DNA of 24,280 nt from JALZOC01 sp031361295 (GCA_031361295.1 JANMCN010000296.1:1-24280), one strand, 5' to 3'. Shown: positions 7,965 to 16,674, counted from the first letter of the stretch. Numbers and translations: made by a program. Notes: generated by a model from the sequence alone, not told the origin.

Positions 7965-8885
7965 ATGCAGACCCTCCCCCTCAACTTCATCCGCGGCCGC
8001 AAGAAGCGGATTGAGGACGCGCCGCGCCAGGCGAAGCCGGAGTGGCTGAAGGTCCGGGCCCCGGGCTCCGAGAATTACCACCGGTTGAAGGGTCTGATGC
8101 GTACGCTCGGCCTTCACACGGTCTGCGAGGAAGCGAACTGCCCGAACATCGGCGAGTGCTGGAATCACGGGACGGCGACCTTCATGATTCTCGGCGACAC
8201 CTGCACGCGGTCGTGCGGCTATTGCAACGTCACGCACGGCACGCCGACATCACCCGACCTGCAGGAACCCGCAAAAGTCGCGAGCGCCATCCACGCGATG
8301 GCGCTGGATTACGTCGTCATCACCTCCGTCGATCGGGACGACCTCCCGGATTGCGGCGCCTCGCATTTTGCGGACACCATCTTTGAAACGCGCAGTCGCA
8401 TCCCGGGCTGCCGCATCGAGGTGCTGATTCCGGACTTCAAGGGAGCCGAGCCGGCGCTGCATGTGGTGCTCGACGCCGGCCCGGACGTGCTGAACCACAA
8501 CATCGAGACCGTGCCGAGGCTGTACCGCACTGCGCGTCCGGGCGGCCGGTACGACCGCGCCCTCCAGGTCCTCGATCGCTCGCGCGCGCACGCGCCACAC
8601 ATCCCGACGAAATCGGGATTGATGGTAGGCCTCGGCGAAGAGTGGGAGGAGGTCGTGAACACGCTGGCCGATCTGCGCGCCGCCGGATGTCAGATCGTGA
8701 CCATCGGCCAGTATCTCAGGCCCTCGCTCGCCAATCTCCCGATGTCGCGGTACTACACGCCTGCCGAGTTCGCCGAATTGAAGCGACTGGCGCTCGCGAT
8801 GGGCTTCGGCCACGTGGAGTCGGGCCCGCTGGTTCGGAGCTCGTACCACGCCCACGAGCAGGTCGCCGCCCTCGAGGCGCGCTGA
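7965..8885 (+). CDS. lipA: Lipoyl synthase
   Basis: A radical-SAM enzyme that inserts two sulfurs into octanoyl groups on lipoyl domains. The 306-residue product has both iron-sulfur motifs: the auxiliary cluster C54-x4-C59-x5-C65 (CEEANCPNIGEC) and the radical SAM cluster C80-x3-C84-x2-C87 (CTRSCGYC). RSSYHA near residue 291 supplies the serine ligand of the auxiliary cluster. VDRDDLPDCGASHFA and HNIETVPRLY are further family blocks. It converges with the pyruvate dehydrogenase operon, whose E2 carries the lipoyl domain this enzyme modifies. No lipB lies in the window. The ATG is 10 nt from a TATAAT, so the mRNA has almost no leader. Confidence 0.97.
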   Translation: MQTLPLNFIRGRKKRIEDAPRQAKPEWLKVRAPGSENYHRLKGLMRTLGLHTVCEEANCPNIGECWNHGTATFMILGDTCTRSCGYCNVTHGTPTSPDLQEPAKVASAIHAMALDYVVITSVDRDDLPDCGASHFADTIFETRSRIPGCRIEVLIPDFKGAEPALHVVLDAGPDVLNHNIETVPRLYRTARPGGRYDRALQVLDRSRAHAPHIPTKSGLMVGLGEEWEEVVNTLADLRAAGCQIVTIGQYLRPSLANLPMSRYYTPAEFAELKRLALAMGFGHVESGPLVRSSYHAHEQVAALEAR

Positions 8886-8888
8886 CGG

Positions 8889-8920
8889 CCGAAGCGCGCA
8901 GCTTCGGCTGCGCGGATGGC
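8889..8920. repeat. Hairpin element between lipA and lpd, copy 2 of the REP-like unit
   Basis: Arms 8895-8902 and 8907-8914 form an 8-bp stem around a TTCG loop, the same stem as copy 1 at 3400-3419, followed by the same GATGGC. An alternative stem, CCGAAGC (8889-8895) with GCTTCGG (8901-8907), overlaps and is mutually exclusive with it. The element fills the 36-base gap between the convergent lipA and lpd stop codons and may act as a bidirectional transcription end. The T-run at 8928-8933 belongs to lysine codons at the end of lpd. Confidence 0.55.
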
Positions 8921-8921
8921 T

Positions 8922-10391
8922 TCAGGCTTTTTTCTTTGGCCGATAGACGTGCGTGGCCTGGCCGAAGAAGACCTCGGCCGATTCCATGACCGTCTCCGAG
9001 AGCGTGGGGTGTGGATGAATCGTCATCCGCAGGTCGGTGGCATTCGCCCCCATCTCGATCGCGAGCACGCCTTCGGCGATGAGCTCGCCGGCGCCGGGAC
9101 CGACGATGCCGACCCCGAGAATGCGCCCGGTGTGCGGTTCGAGGATCAGCTTGGTGACGCCGTCCGACCGGTCGAGTGTCTGGGCGCGCCCGGAAGCACC
9201 CCAGGGGAAGCGCGCGACGGTCACCTCGCGCTTCTGTTTCTGCGCATCGGTCTCGGTGAGTCCACACCATGCGAGCTCGGGATCGGTGAACACCACGGCT
9301 GGAATCGCGAGGGGCTCGAACGCGACCCGCTCGCCAGAAATCGCCTCGACCGCGACCCGCCCTTCGTGCGAGGCCTTGTGCGCCAGCATCGGCTCGCCGA
9401 CGACGTCGCCAATGGCGTAGATGGAGGGCTCGGCGGTGCGCCGGGCGGGATCGACCTCGATGAAGCCGCGCGAGTTCACCACCACGCGCGTGCGATCGAG
9501 CCCGGGCACGGCGGAATTCGGGCGGCGGCCGATCGAGATGAGCACGCGGTCGAACGTGCGCTCCCTGGCGTCCGCGGGCACGCCGTCCCCCTCGAACGTG
9601 ACGGCGATGCCGTTCCCGGCGTCCTTCATGCCGACGACCTTCGTGTTCAGCAGCACCTTCTCGCAGATGGCGTCAATCCGTTTCGCGAGAATGTTGACGA
9701 GGTCCCGATCCGCACCGGGCAGCAGCCCGCCCGTCATCTCCACGACCGTGACCTTCGTGCCGAGCGCCGCGTACACGCTTCCAAGCTCCAAGCCGATGTA
9801 GCCGCCGCCGACGACCAGCAGGGAGGCCGGGATGTCCGGCAGCTCGAGCGCCGCCGTCGAGTCCATCACGCGCGGGCTGTCGATGCTGAGCCCGGGCACG
9901 GTGGACGGACGCGATCCGGTGGCGATGATCGCGTGCTCGAAGGTGAGGATCTGTACCGCCCCTGGAGCCGCCGCGCTGTCCACCGGGCCCGGCTTCGTGC
10001 CCGTCTCGCGGGTGATCTCCAGCGTGTGCGCGTCGCGGAACGCCGCGGTGCCCTGGATGTAGTCGATCTTGCGCTGCTTCGACAGCTGACCCAGGCCGCC
10101 CGTCAGCTGGTTCACGACGTTCGTCTTGAACGCGCGCAGCCGGTCGATGTCGAACGTCGGTGCACCGAACGAGACGCCCCATGCCTCGGCGTGCCGTGCC
10201 TCGTTGACGACGTCGGCCACGTGGAGGAGCGCCTTGGATGGGATGCAGCCCCGGTACAGGCAGACGCCGCCAGGATTCACCGAGGGATCGACGAGCGTCA
10301 CCTGCATGCCGAGATCGGCGGCATAGAACGCCGCGGCGTACCCGCCGGGGCCGGCGCCGATGACGACGAGTTGCGTTGAGGGTGAGGACAT
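8922..10391 (-). CDS. lpdA: Dihydrolipoyl dehydrogenase (E3)
   Basis: The FAD-dependent E3 of 2-oxoacid dehydrogenase complexes; it reoxidises dihydrolipoyl groups and passes electrons to NAD. The 489-residue protein has an N-terminal FAD motif GAGPGGYAAA (12-21), the redox disulfide GGVCLYRGCIPSKALL with C44 and C49, an NAD-binding GGGYIGLELGSVYAALG, the second FAD block YAIGDVVGEPMLAHKA and the C-terminal HPHPTLSE catalytic His-Glu pair. It is the third gene of the aceE-aceF-lpd operon, 43 bases after aceF. The C-terminus ends in a lysine-rich RPKKKA. No Shine-Dalgarno sequence is visible; the gap before it holds degenerate GAAYCC microrepeats. Confidence 0.97.
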   Translation of the reverse strand: MSSPSTQLVVIGAGPGGYAAAFYAADLGMQVTLVDPSVNPGGVCLYRGCIPSKALLHVADVVNEARHAEAWGVSFGAPTFDIDRLRAFKTNVVNQLTGGLGQLSKQRKIDYIQGTAAFRDAHTLEITRETGTKPGPVDSAAAPGAVQILTFEHAIIATGSRPSTVPGLSIDSPRVMDSTAALELPDIPASLLVVGGGYIGLELGSVYAALGTKVTVVEMTGGLLPGADRDLVNILAKRIDAICEKVLLNTKVVGMKDAGNGIAVTFEGDGVPADARERTFDRVLISIGRRPNSAVPGLDRTRVVVNSRGFIEVDPARRTAEPSIYAIGDVVGEPMLAHKASHEGRVAVEAISGERVAFEPLAIPAVVFTDPELAWCGLTETDAQKQKREVTVARFPWGASGRAQTLDRSDGVTKLILEPHTGRILGVGIVGPGAGELIAEGVLAIEMGANATDLRMTIHPHPTLSETVMESAEVFFGQATHVYRPKKKA

Positions 10392-10400
10392 ATATGCGCG

Positions 10401-10427
10401 GTTCCGGATTCGGGGTTCAGGTTCCGA
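10401..10427 (-). repeat. Degenerate GAAYCC heptamer microrepeat before lpd
   Basis: On the minus strand four successive units beginning GAA (GAACCT, GAACCCC, GAATCCG, GAACCG) occupy most of the aceF-lpd gap, with spacing of 6 to 7 bases. A cleaner version, three CCCGAA units at a 7-base period, precedes the broken gene at 24137. Confidence 0.4.
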
Positions 10428-10434
10428 ACGATTC

Positions 10435-11907
10435 TTACAGCAGCGTCACGAAGGCCTGCTCGAAGGCATCCGCCACCCAACGGAGAAACCGCGCGCCGTC
10501 GGCGCCGTCGATCACGCGGTGATCGTACGACAGCGACAGCGGCAGCAGCTGTCGCGGCTGGAACGCGTGGCCGTCGTACACCGGCTCGTAAATGCCGCGC
10601 GATAGACCGAGGATGGCGACCTCAGGCCAGTTCACGATCGGGGTGAACGACGTCCCCCCGATGCCGCCGAGGTTCGTGATCGTGAAGCCGGCCCCCTGCA
10701 TGTCATCGAGCGACAGTTTCCCGGCCCGTGCCTTCTCGGACGCTTTCCCGAGATCTGCGGCCAGCTCGATGATCCCCTTCTGATCGACATCGCGCAACAC
10801 GGGCACGAGCAGCCCGCGGGGGGTATCGACCGCCACGCCGATGTGAATGGATTTCTTATAGACGATTTCCTGCCGGGCCATGTCGACCGACGCATTGAAC
10901 TGCGGAAACTTGCGCAGCGCCGCAGCCACGATCTTGAGCGCGACGACGGTCATCGTCAGTTTGCCGCCGGCCTGCTCGGCCCGCGGGCTGTACTGCTTGC
11001 GCAGGACCTCGAGGGCGGTGATGTCGGCCTTGTCGTGCTGCGTGACGTGCGGGATGGCGTTCCAGGCGTGCGACAGGTGCTCCGCCGTCTTCCGGCGGAT
11101 GTTGCTCATGGGCTTGCGCTCGACGTCGCCCCACTTCGTGAAGTCCGGGAGCGCCGCGGCGGGACTGGCCGTGCCGCCCGGGTTCGACAGGGCGGCCCGC
11201 ACGAACGCCTGGACATCTTCCACGCTGACGCGGCCTTCCGGTCCGGTGCCGGACACCTGGCGGATCTCCACGCCCAGTTCACGCACAAGCCGCCGCACCG
11301 ACGGGGCGGCCGGCGGCGCGGGGCCGTCGCCCGCCGGCGCGCCCCCCGTCGGAGGCGCCGGCGCGGCAGGCGGGTTCCGCGCGCCGCGATCGATGCTGAC
11401 GACTTCGCCGCGGGGCTTCGCCGGCGCGTCGTTGGCCGCCGGCGCGCCCCGCTGCGAGTGGTCGGCGAACCGCTCGTCGGCTGGCGCCGCCGTCGTCCCG
11501 CGGCCACGTTCCGCCGCCCCCTTCTGTCCGCCCTCCGCGCCCGGAGCCGCCTGGCTCGTGCCCCCGTCATCGGGGCCACCCGCCACCTGGGGCTGCGGCC
11601 TCTCCGCCGGCTGCTGCCCCTTGGCTCCGGCAGCAGCCTTCGGGGCCTTGCCGTCTGCGGGCGCCGCAGCGGAGTCGTCGAACGTCAGGACCACCTGGCC
11701 GACCTTGATGCGGTCGCCCGGCTTGACGCGCACCTCCTTGACGGTTCCGCCGGTGCTGGCCGGCACTTCGATCGTCGCCTTGTCGGTCTCGAGCTCGAGG
11801 ATCGCCTGGTCCTTGGCGACGGTGTCGCCGGGGGCTACGAGCACGCGGACCACGTCACCCGCGGTGACGTTCTCGCCGAGTTCTGGGAGTGTGAAATCTG
11901 TTGGCAT
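10435..11907 (-). CDS. aceF: Dihydrolipoamide acetyltransferase (E2 of pyruvate dehydrogenase)
   Basis: E2 core of the pyruvate dehydrogenase complex, transferring the acetyl group from lipoyl-lysine to CoA. Domains in order: one lipoyl domain (about 1-77) with the lipoylated K43 in ETDKATIEV; a long Ala/Pro/Gly-rich linker (about 78-200); a peripheral subunit-binding domain (about 202-238) with SVRRLVRELG; and the catalytic acyltransferase domain ending in SLSYDHRVIDGADG with H463 and D467. The 490-residue length fits an E2 with a single lipoyl domain. It begins 34 bases after aceE and precedes lpd. The second lipoyl-type substrate of lipA is not seen here. Confidence 0.96.
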   Translation of the reverse strand: MPTDFTLPELGENVTAGDVVRVLVAPGDTVAKDQAILELETDKATIEVPASTGGTVKEVRVKPGDRIKVGQVVLTFDDSAAAPADGKAPKAAAGAKGQQPAERPQPQVAGGPDDGGTSQAAPGAEGGQKGAAERGRGTTAAPADERFADHSQRGAPAANDAPAKPRGEVVSIDRGARNPPAAPAPPTGGAPAGDGPAPPAAPSVRRLVRELGVEIRQVSGTGPEGRVSVEDVQAFVRAALSNPGGTASPAAALPDFTKWGDVERKPMSNIRRKTAEHLSHAWNAIPHVTQHDKADITALEVLRKQYSPRAEQAGGKLTMTVVALKIVAAALRKFPQFNASVDMARQEIVYKKSIHIGVAVDTPRGLLVPVLRDVDQKGIIELAADLGKASEKARAGKLSLDDMQGAGFTITNLGGIGGTSFTPIVNWPEVAILGLSRGIYEPVYDGHAFQPRQLLPLSLSYDHRVIDGADGARFLRWVADAFEQAFVTLL

Positions 11908-11941
11908 GTGTGGAGTGTCTGCTCTCGAGAGGGGCCGCGCG

Positions 11942-14614
11942 TCAGCTTTTCGCCGGATTCAACTTCTGCGGATCGATCCCCAGATCCTTGATCGCCTGGG
12001 CGACGACCTTGCGATCGAGCTTTCCGTCCTGCGCCAGCTCGGCCAGCGTCGCGAGCGCCACGAACCGCGCATCGACCTCGAAGAACTCGCGGAGCCGCTG
12101 CCGATCCTCGCTGCGTCCGAATCCGTCGGTGCCGAGCGACCGCATGCGGCGCGGCATCCACTGGTCGATCGAATCGGGCAGGACCTTCAGGTAATCGGAC
12201 GCCGCGACGAGCACGCCCGGCGCGTCTTTCAGGCACTCCGCCACATACGGGACGCGCGGCGGCTCGGCCGGGTGCAGCATGTTCCACCGGTCGCAGGCAT
12301 GGCCGTCGCGGTACAGCTCCTGGTAGCTCGTCACGCTCCACACGTCCGCGGCGACCTCGTACTTCTCGAGCAGCTTCTGCGCGGCCAGGACCTCGTTCAG
12401 GATGGCGCCGCTGCCGAAGAGCTGCGCCTTCAGCTTCGCCTTCGGATTCGCGGCCGCCTGCAGCCGATACATGCCCTTGAGGATGCCCGCCCTGGCGCCC
12501 TCGGGCATCGGGGGCATCGCGTACGGCTCGTTCATCACGGTCAAGTAGTAGAAGACACTCTCCTGCTCCTGGTACATCCGGCGGATGCCCTCCTGGATGA
12601 TCACGGCGAGCTCGTACGCGTAGGCCGGGTCGTACGACACACAGTTCGGCGTGGCGAGCGAGTACACGTGGCTGTGCCCGTCCTGGTGCTGCAGCCCTTC
12701 GCCCGCGAGCGTCGTCCGGCCGGCCGTGGCCCCGAGGAGGAATCCACGGACGCGCGAGTCGGCGCCGGCCCAGATCAGGTCGGCGACGCGCTGGAATCCG
12801 AACATGGAGTAGTAGATGAAGAACGGAATCGTGTTGACCCCGTGCGTCGCATACGCCGTGCCTGCGGCGATGAACGACGACATCGATCCGGCCTCGGTAA
12901 TGCCCTCTTCCAGGATCTGCCCATCCTGGGCTTCCTTGTAGTAGAGCAGCGTGTCCATGTCGACGGGCTCGTACTTCTGGCCCACGTGCGAGTAGATGCC
13001 GATGGCGCGGAAGAGCGATTCCATGCCGAACGTCCGCGCTTCATCCGGAATGATCGGGACGATCAGGTTCCCGATATCCTTGTCGCGCAGGAGCTTCGAG
13101 AGGATCCGGACGAACACCATCGTCGTCGAGGCCTTGCGGCCATCGGTACCCTTGTGGAACTCCTCGAACAGGGCTTCGGGAGGCGCCTGCAGCGACTCGA
13201 CGCGCACCTTCCTCGTCGGCACGTACCCGCCGAGCGCTTTCCGCCGCTCCCGCAGATACTGAAGCTCCGTGCTGTCGTCCGCGGGGCGATAGAACGGCGC
13301 CTCCGCGATTTCCTCGTCGGAGATGGGGATGCCGAAGCGGGTCCGGAAAATCTTCAGGTCCGAGTCGTTCATCTTCTTCTGCTGGTGGGTGATGTTATTA
13401 CCCACACCAGCCTCGCCGAGCCCGTAACCCTTGATGGTGCGCGCCACCACGACCGTCGGCTGACCGATTGTCTCGACGGCGGCCTTGTAGGCGTTGTAGA
13501 CCTTCACGGGGTCGTGGCCGCCGAGCCGCAGCTTCTTCAACTGATCGTCGGAGAGGTGCTTGACCATGTCGAGGAGGCGCGGGTCGGTCCCGAAGAAATG
13601 CTCGCGCATGTACGCGCCGTCTTCGACCGCGTACTTTTGGTACTGTCCGTCGACCACCTCGCCCATCCGCCGCGCCAGGATGCCGTCGTGGTCCGCCGCG
13701 AGCAGCGGATCCCAGTCGCTGCCCCACAGCACCTTGATGACGTTCCAGCCGGCGCCACGGAAGATGGCCTCGAGCTCCTGGATGATCTGCCCGTTCCCGC
13801 GCACCGGGCCGTCGAGCCGCTGCAGGTTGCAGTTGATGACGAAGATCAGGTTGTCCAGCTTCTCGCGCGCGGCGAGGCTGATGGCGCCGAGCGATTCGGG
13901 TTCGTCCGTTTCGCCGTCGCCGAGAAACGCCCAGACCTTCGCCTGCGACGGCTTCTTCAACCCGCGGTCTTCGAGGTAGCGGTTGAAGCGCGCCTGGTAG
14001 ATCGACATGATGGGGCCGAGCCCCATCGAGACGGTCGGATACTCCCAGAAGTCGGGCATCAGCCAGGGATGCGGGTACGAGGACAGGCCGCCGCCCGCCG
14101 CGAGCTCACGCCGGAAGTTGACCAGCTGCTCGACCGACAGCCGGCCTTCGAGGAATGCGCGCGCGTAGATGCCCGGGGACGCGTGCCCCTGGAAGTAGAT
14201 CACGTCGCCGTCGCCGTTCTCCTTGCCCCGGAAGAAGTGGTTGAACGCCACTTCGTACAGCGTGGCGGCTGACGCGTACGTGGAAATATGGCCGCCGATG
14301 CCGTCCGACGCGCGGTTCCCGCGGACGACCATCGCCATCGCGTTCCACCGGACGAGGCTCTTGATCCGCCGCTCGACCTCCTGGCTGCCCGGCAGCGGCG
14401 TCTGATCCTCCACACGGATCGAATTCACGTACGGCGTGACCGCCGTAAACGGCAGGCTGACCCCGGCCATCCGCGCATGGTGCCGCAGCATGGCGAGCAG
14501 GCGCTGGACGCGGTCGCGATCACCCTGCTGGATGACGTACTCGAGCGACTCGCGCCACTCGCGCTGTTCGATAGCCTCCAGCTCGGAGTTATCCTGGGGT
14601 GCGATGTTCCTCAT
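11942..14614 (-). CDS. aceE: Pyruvate dehydrogenase E1 component (homodimeric type)
   Basis: Thiamine diphosphate-dependent decarboxylation of pyruvate and transfer of the acetyl unit to E2. The 890-residue length matches the homodimeric AceE type, not the alpha/beta heterotetramer. GDGETDEPES (232-241) and N263 in INCNLQ form the ThDP/Mg motif; H109 in GGHISTYAS and H144 in FQGHASPG are conserved active-site histidines. ADSRVRGFLLGATAGRTTL lies in the later domains. The start ATG at 14614 is preceded at 8 nt by a good GAGGAA ribosome-binding site, one of the few in this window. It heads the operon with aceF and lpd and is divergent from the M49-like peptidase gene across 191 bases. Confidence 0.97.
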   Translation of the reverse strand: MRNIAPQDNSELEAIEQREWRESLEYVIQQGDRDRVQRLLAMLRHHARMAGVSLPFTAVTPYVNSIRVEDQTPLPGSQEVERRIKSLVRWNAMAMVVRGNRASDGIGGHISTYASAATLYEVAFNHFFRGKENGDGDVIYFQGHASPGIYARAFLEGRLSVEQLVNFRRELAAGGGLSSYPHPWLMPDFWEYPTVSMGLGPIMSIYQARFNRYLEDRGLKKPSQAKVWAFLGDGETDEPESLGAISLAAREKLDNLIFVINCNLQRLDGPVRGNGQIIQELEAIFRGAGWNVIKVLWGSDWDPLLAADHDGILARRMGEVVDGQYQKYAVEDGAYMREHFFGTDPRLLDMVKHLSDDQLKKLRLGGHDPVKVYNAYKAAVETIGQPTVVVARTIKGYGLGEAGVGNNITHQQKKMNDSDLKIFRTRFGIPISDEEIAEAPFYRPADDSTELQYLRERRKALGGYVPTRKVRVESLQAPPEALFEEFHKGTDGRKASTTMVFVRILSKLLRDKDIGNLIVPIIPDEARTFGMESLFRAIGIYSHVGQKYEPVDMDTLLYYKEAQDGQILEEGITEAGSMSSFIAAGTAYATHGVNTIPFFIYYSMFGFQRVADLIWAGADSRVRGFLLGATAGRTTLAGEGLQHQDGHSHVYSLATPNCVSYDPAYAYELAVIIQEGIRRMYQEQESVFYYLTVMNEPYAMPPMPEGARAGILKGMYRLQAAANPKAKLKAQLFGSGAILNEVLAAQKLLEKYEVAADVWSVTSYQELYRDGHACDRWNMLHPAEPPRVPYVAECLKDAPGVLVAASDYLKVLPDSIDQWMPRRMRSLGTDGFGRSEDRQRLREFFEVDARFVALATLAELAQDGKLDRKVVAQAIKDLGIDPQKLNPAKS

Positions 14615-14622
14615 CTGATGAA

Positions 14623-14628
14623 TTCCTC
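14623..14628 (-). promoter_or_regulatory. Ribosome-binding site of aceE
   Basis: GAGGAA on the minus strand, 8 nt before the ATG at 14614. It stands out because most genes here lack a recognisable Shine-Dalgarno sequence. Confidence 0.65.
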
Positions 14629-14727
14629 GCCGGCACGATTGGCGCCCATTCTGCGGTCGGTTGCGAGCGGACCCGGGCGTTCACGGCGCACCCTGGTGCC
14701 ACGTCGGTATTGTCTGTTTCTCCGGCT

Positions 14728-14745
14728 TACAATCCTTCTATTGTA
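14728..14745. promoter_or_regulatory. Perfect inverted repeat with divergent -10-like arms between aceE and the peptidase gene
   Basis: TACAAT-N6-ATTGTA is an exact inverted repeat, so a TACAAT -10-like hexamer reads outward on both strands. Leaders would be about 120 nt for aceE and about 65 nt for the peptidase gene. It could be a divergent promoter core or an operator for a dimeric regulator. No good -35 box is visible on either side. Confidence 0.45.
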
Positions 14746-14805
14746 GTCCCGTCGCGCGTCCGCCGCCTAGCGACCGCGTGACCCCCGGCACAAGTGTGAA
14801 ACCAT

Positions 14806-16596
14806 ATGAAACTGAACACCTTCGGCGCGGCCGTGATGGCGTCCGCCCTCGTCATCGTCCCCTTTGCCGCCGCCGGCTTGCGCGCGTCGGCCGGAGAGCC
14901 CCTCGTGAAAGATCAGCATCCCGTGCCCGATCCGCTGCCGTCGTTGGCGGACCTTCGCGCCATGACGGCCAGGTTCGCCCCCGCCGAGATCGGCGCCGAC
15001 GTGACGGCCCTGCCCGAGGGAGAACGACGGGCGCTCGCGAAGCTGGTCGAGGCGGCCAGGCTGATGGACAGCCTGTTTCTCCGGCAGGTCTGGTCAGGCA
15101 ACGACGCCATGCTCCAGGACCTCTCGCGCGCGGCCGTCACGAAGGGGCCAGGCGCGGTGGACGCTCGGCAGGCCGAAGCGGAAGCGCGGCTGCACTACTT
15201 CCTCCTCAACAAGGGGCCCTGGTCCAGGCTCGATCACAACCGGGTGTTCGTGGGCGGCGCACCGCCCAAACCGGAGGCGGGCAACTTCTACCCGGATGGA
15301 GCCGACAAGGCGAACGTTCAAGGCTGGTTCGACACGCTGAACGGCGATGCACGGACGGCGGCCACCGGGTTCTTCACCACCATCCGCCACGCGCCGGGAT
15401 GGGGGACCCAGGGGACGACGGCCGGCGGCGCCCAGGCGTTCACCGCCGTCCCGTACAGCATCGAGTATCAGCCCGAGCTCGCCCGCGCCGCGATGCTGCT
15501 GCGCGAAGCCGCGGAACTGACCGCGCAACCCACGCTGAAGCGCTTTCTCACCTCACGCGCCGACGCGTTCCTCAGCAACGACTATTACGCCAGCGACGTC
15601 GCCTGGATGGAACTCGACGCGTCGATCGAGCCGACGATCGGACCGTACGAGGTGTACGAGGACGAGTGGTTCAACCAGAAGGCGGCATTCGAGGCCTTCA
15701 TCGCGGTCCGTGACGACGCCGAATCGAAGCGCCTGCAGGCGTACTCCGCGCATCTGCAGGAGCTCGAGAATGCGCTGCCGATCGAGCCGAAATACCGCAA
15801 TCCGCGGCTTGGGTCGATGGCGCCCATCCGCGTCGTCAACGTGGTCTTCACGGCCGGCGACGGCAACCGCGGCGTCCAGACGGCCGCGTACAACCTGCCG
15901 AACGACGAGCGCGTCGTGAAGGAAAAGGGCACGAAGCGCGTCATGTTGAAGAACATGCAGGATGCAAAGTTCAACCGCGTGCTCGTGCCGATCAGCAAGG
16001 TCGCGCTGTCCGCATCCGACCAGCGCAACCTCTCGTTCGATGCCTTCTTCACGCACATCCTCATGCACGAGCTGATGCATGGGCTCGGGCCGCACAACAT
16101 CGCGGTCGGCGGGCGGGACACTACGGTCAGGCAGGAGCTCAAGGACACCTACAGTGCGATCGAAGAAGCCAAGGCCGACGTGTCCGGTCTCTGGGCGCTG
16201 CAGCAGCTGGCCGATCGCAAGCTGATCGATCCGGCAATCGCCAGGACGATGTACACGACGTTTCTCGCCTCGGCGTTCCGGTCGATCCGGTTCGGGATCA
16301 ACGAGGCGCACGGGCGCGGGATCGCCCTGCAGCTCAATTACCTGCTGGATGCCGGCGCATTCAAGGTGATGCCGGGCGGCACGTTCGCGGTGGACGACGG
16401 CAAGATCGTCGAGGCGGTCGCCGGCCTGACGCGCGAGATCATGACGCTCCAGGCCGAGGGCAGCTACCCGAAGGCGAAGGCGCTCATCGAGCGGCTCGCA
16501 AACGTCCGGCCATCCGTCCAGAAAGTGCTCGATCGGCTGACGACGGTGCCTGTCGATATCGAACCGCGGTTCATCACGGCCGATCGCCTCCGATAG
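14806..16596 (+). CDS. Exported M49-like zinc metallopeptidase (dipeptidyl peptidase III-related)
   Basis: A 596-residue predicted periplasmic or exported protein. The N-terminus MKLNTFGAAVMASALVIVPF with a following ASA is a plausible signal peptide. The catalytic region has HELMHGLGPHN (H421, E422, H425) and EEAKADVSGLWAL (E453/E454), corresponding to the zinc ligands and glutamates of family M49. Classical dipeptidyl peptidase III has HEXXGH with one extra residue; the HExxHGxGPH form seen here resembles the M49-like domain of plant Nudix hydrolase 3 and bacterial homologues. The peptide substrate is unknown. The gene stands alone, divergent from aceE, with no clear Shine-Dalgarno sequence. 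Family membership is good; activity as a dipeptidyl peptidase is inference. Confidence 0.85.
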   Translation: MKLNTFGAAVMASALVIVPFAAAGLRASAGEPLVKDQHPVPDPLPSLADLRAMTARFAPAEIGADVTALPEGERRALAKLVEAARLMDSLFLRQVWSGNDAMLQDLSRAAVTKGPGAVDARQAEAEARLHYFLLNKGPWSRLDHNRVFVGGAPPKPEAGNFYPDGADKANVQGWFDTLNGDARTAATGFFTTIRHAPGWGTQGTTAGGAQAFTAVPYSIEYQPELARAAMLLREAAELTAQPTLKRFLTSRADAFLSNDYYASDVAWMELDASIEPTIGPYEVYEDEWFNQKAAFEAFIAVRDDAESKRLQAYSAHLQELENALPIEPKYRNPRLGSMAPIRVVNVVFTAGDGNRGVQTAAYNLPNDERVVKEKGTKRVMLKNMQDAKFNRVLVPISKVALSASDQRNLSFDAFFTHILMHELMHGLGPHNIAVGGRDTTVRQELKDTYSAIEEAKADVSGLWALQQLADRKLIDPAIARTMYTTFLASAFRSIRFGINEAHGRGIALQLNYLLDAGAFKVMPGGTFAVDDGKIVEAVAGLTREIMTLQAEGSYPKAKALIERLANVRPSVQKVLDRLTTVPVDIEPRFITADRLR

Positions 16597-16628
16597 CTCA
16601 GCAGCCGCGGGGGAACACCTCAACCGAC

Positions 16629-16643
16629 TGGCACGGGCATTGC
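16629..16643 (+). promoter_or_regulatory. Sigma-54 (-24/-12) promoter
   Basis: TGGCACGGGCATTGC matches the sigma-54 consensus, with GG (16630-16631) and GC (16642-16643) separated by exactly 10 nt. The predicted start near 16655 leaves a leader of about 20 nt holding AGGGGAG (16661-16667), 7 nt before the GTG at 16675. Confidence 0.8.
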
Positions 16644-16674
16644 GAAACCGACGAGCCAGAAGGGGAGTGATGCC

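Noticed and set aside
8928..8933. T-run after the lipA hairpin as a rho-independent terminator tail
   Set aside because: It lies about 13 bases beyond the stem and encodes the lysines at the C-terminus of lpd, so it is explained by coding sequence.
8916..10379. A 487-codon plus-strand open frame over lpd
   Set aside because: Antisense shadow of dihydrolipoyl dehydrogenase.
10880..14272. A 1130-codon plus-strand open frame
   Set aside because: It is antisense to aceE and aceF, whose motifs are unmistakable, and its translation is Arg/Asp/His-rich low-complexity sequence typical of the reverse of GC-rich coding DNA.
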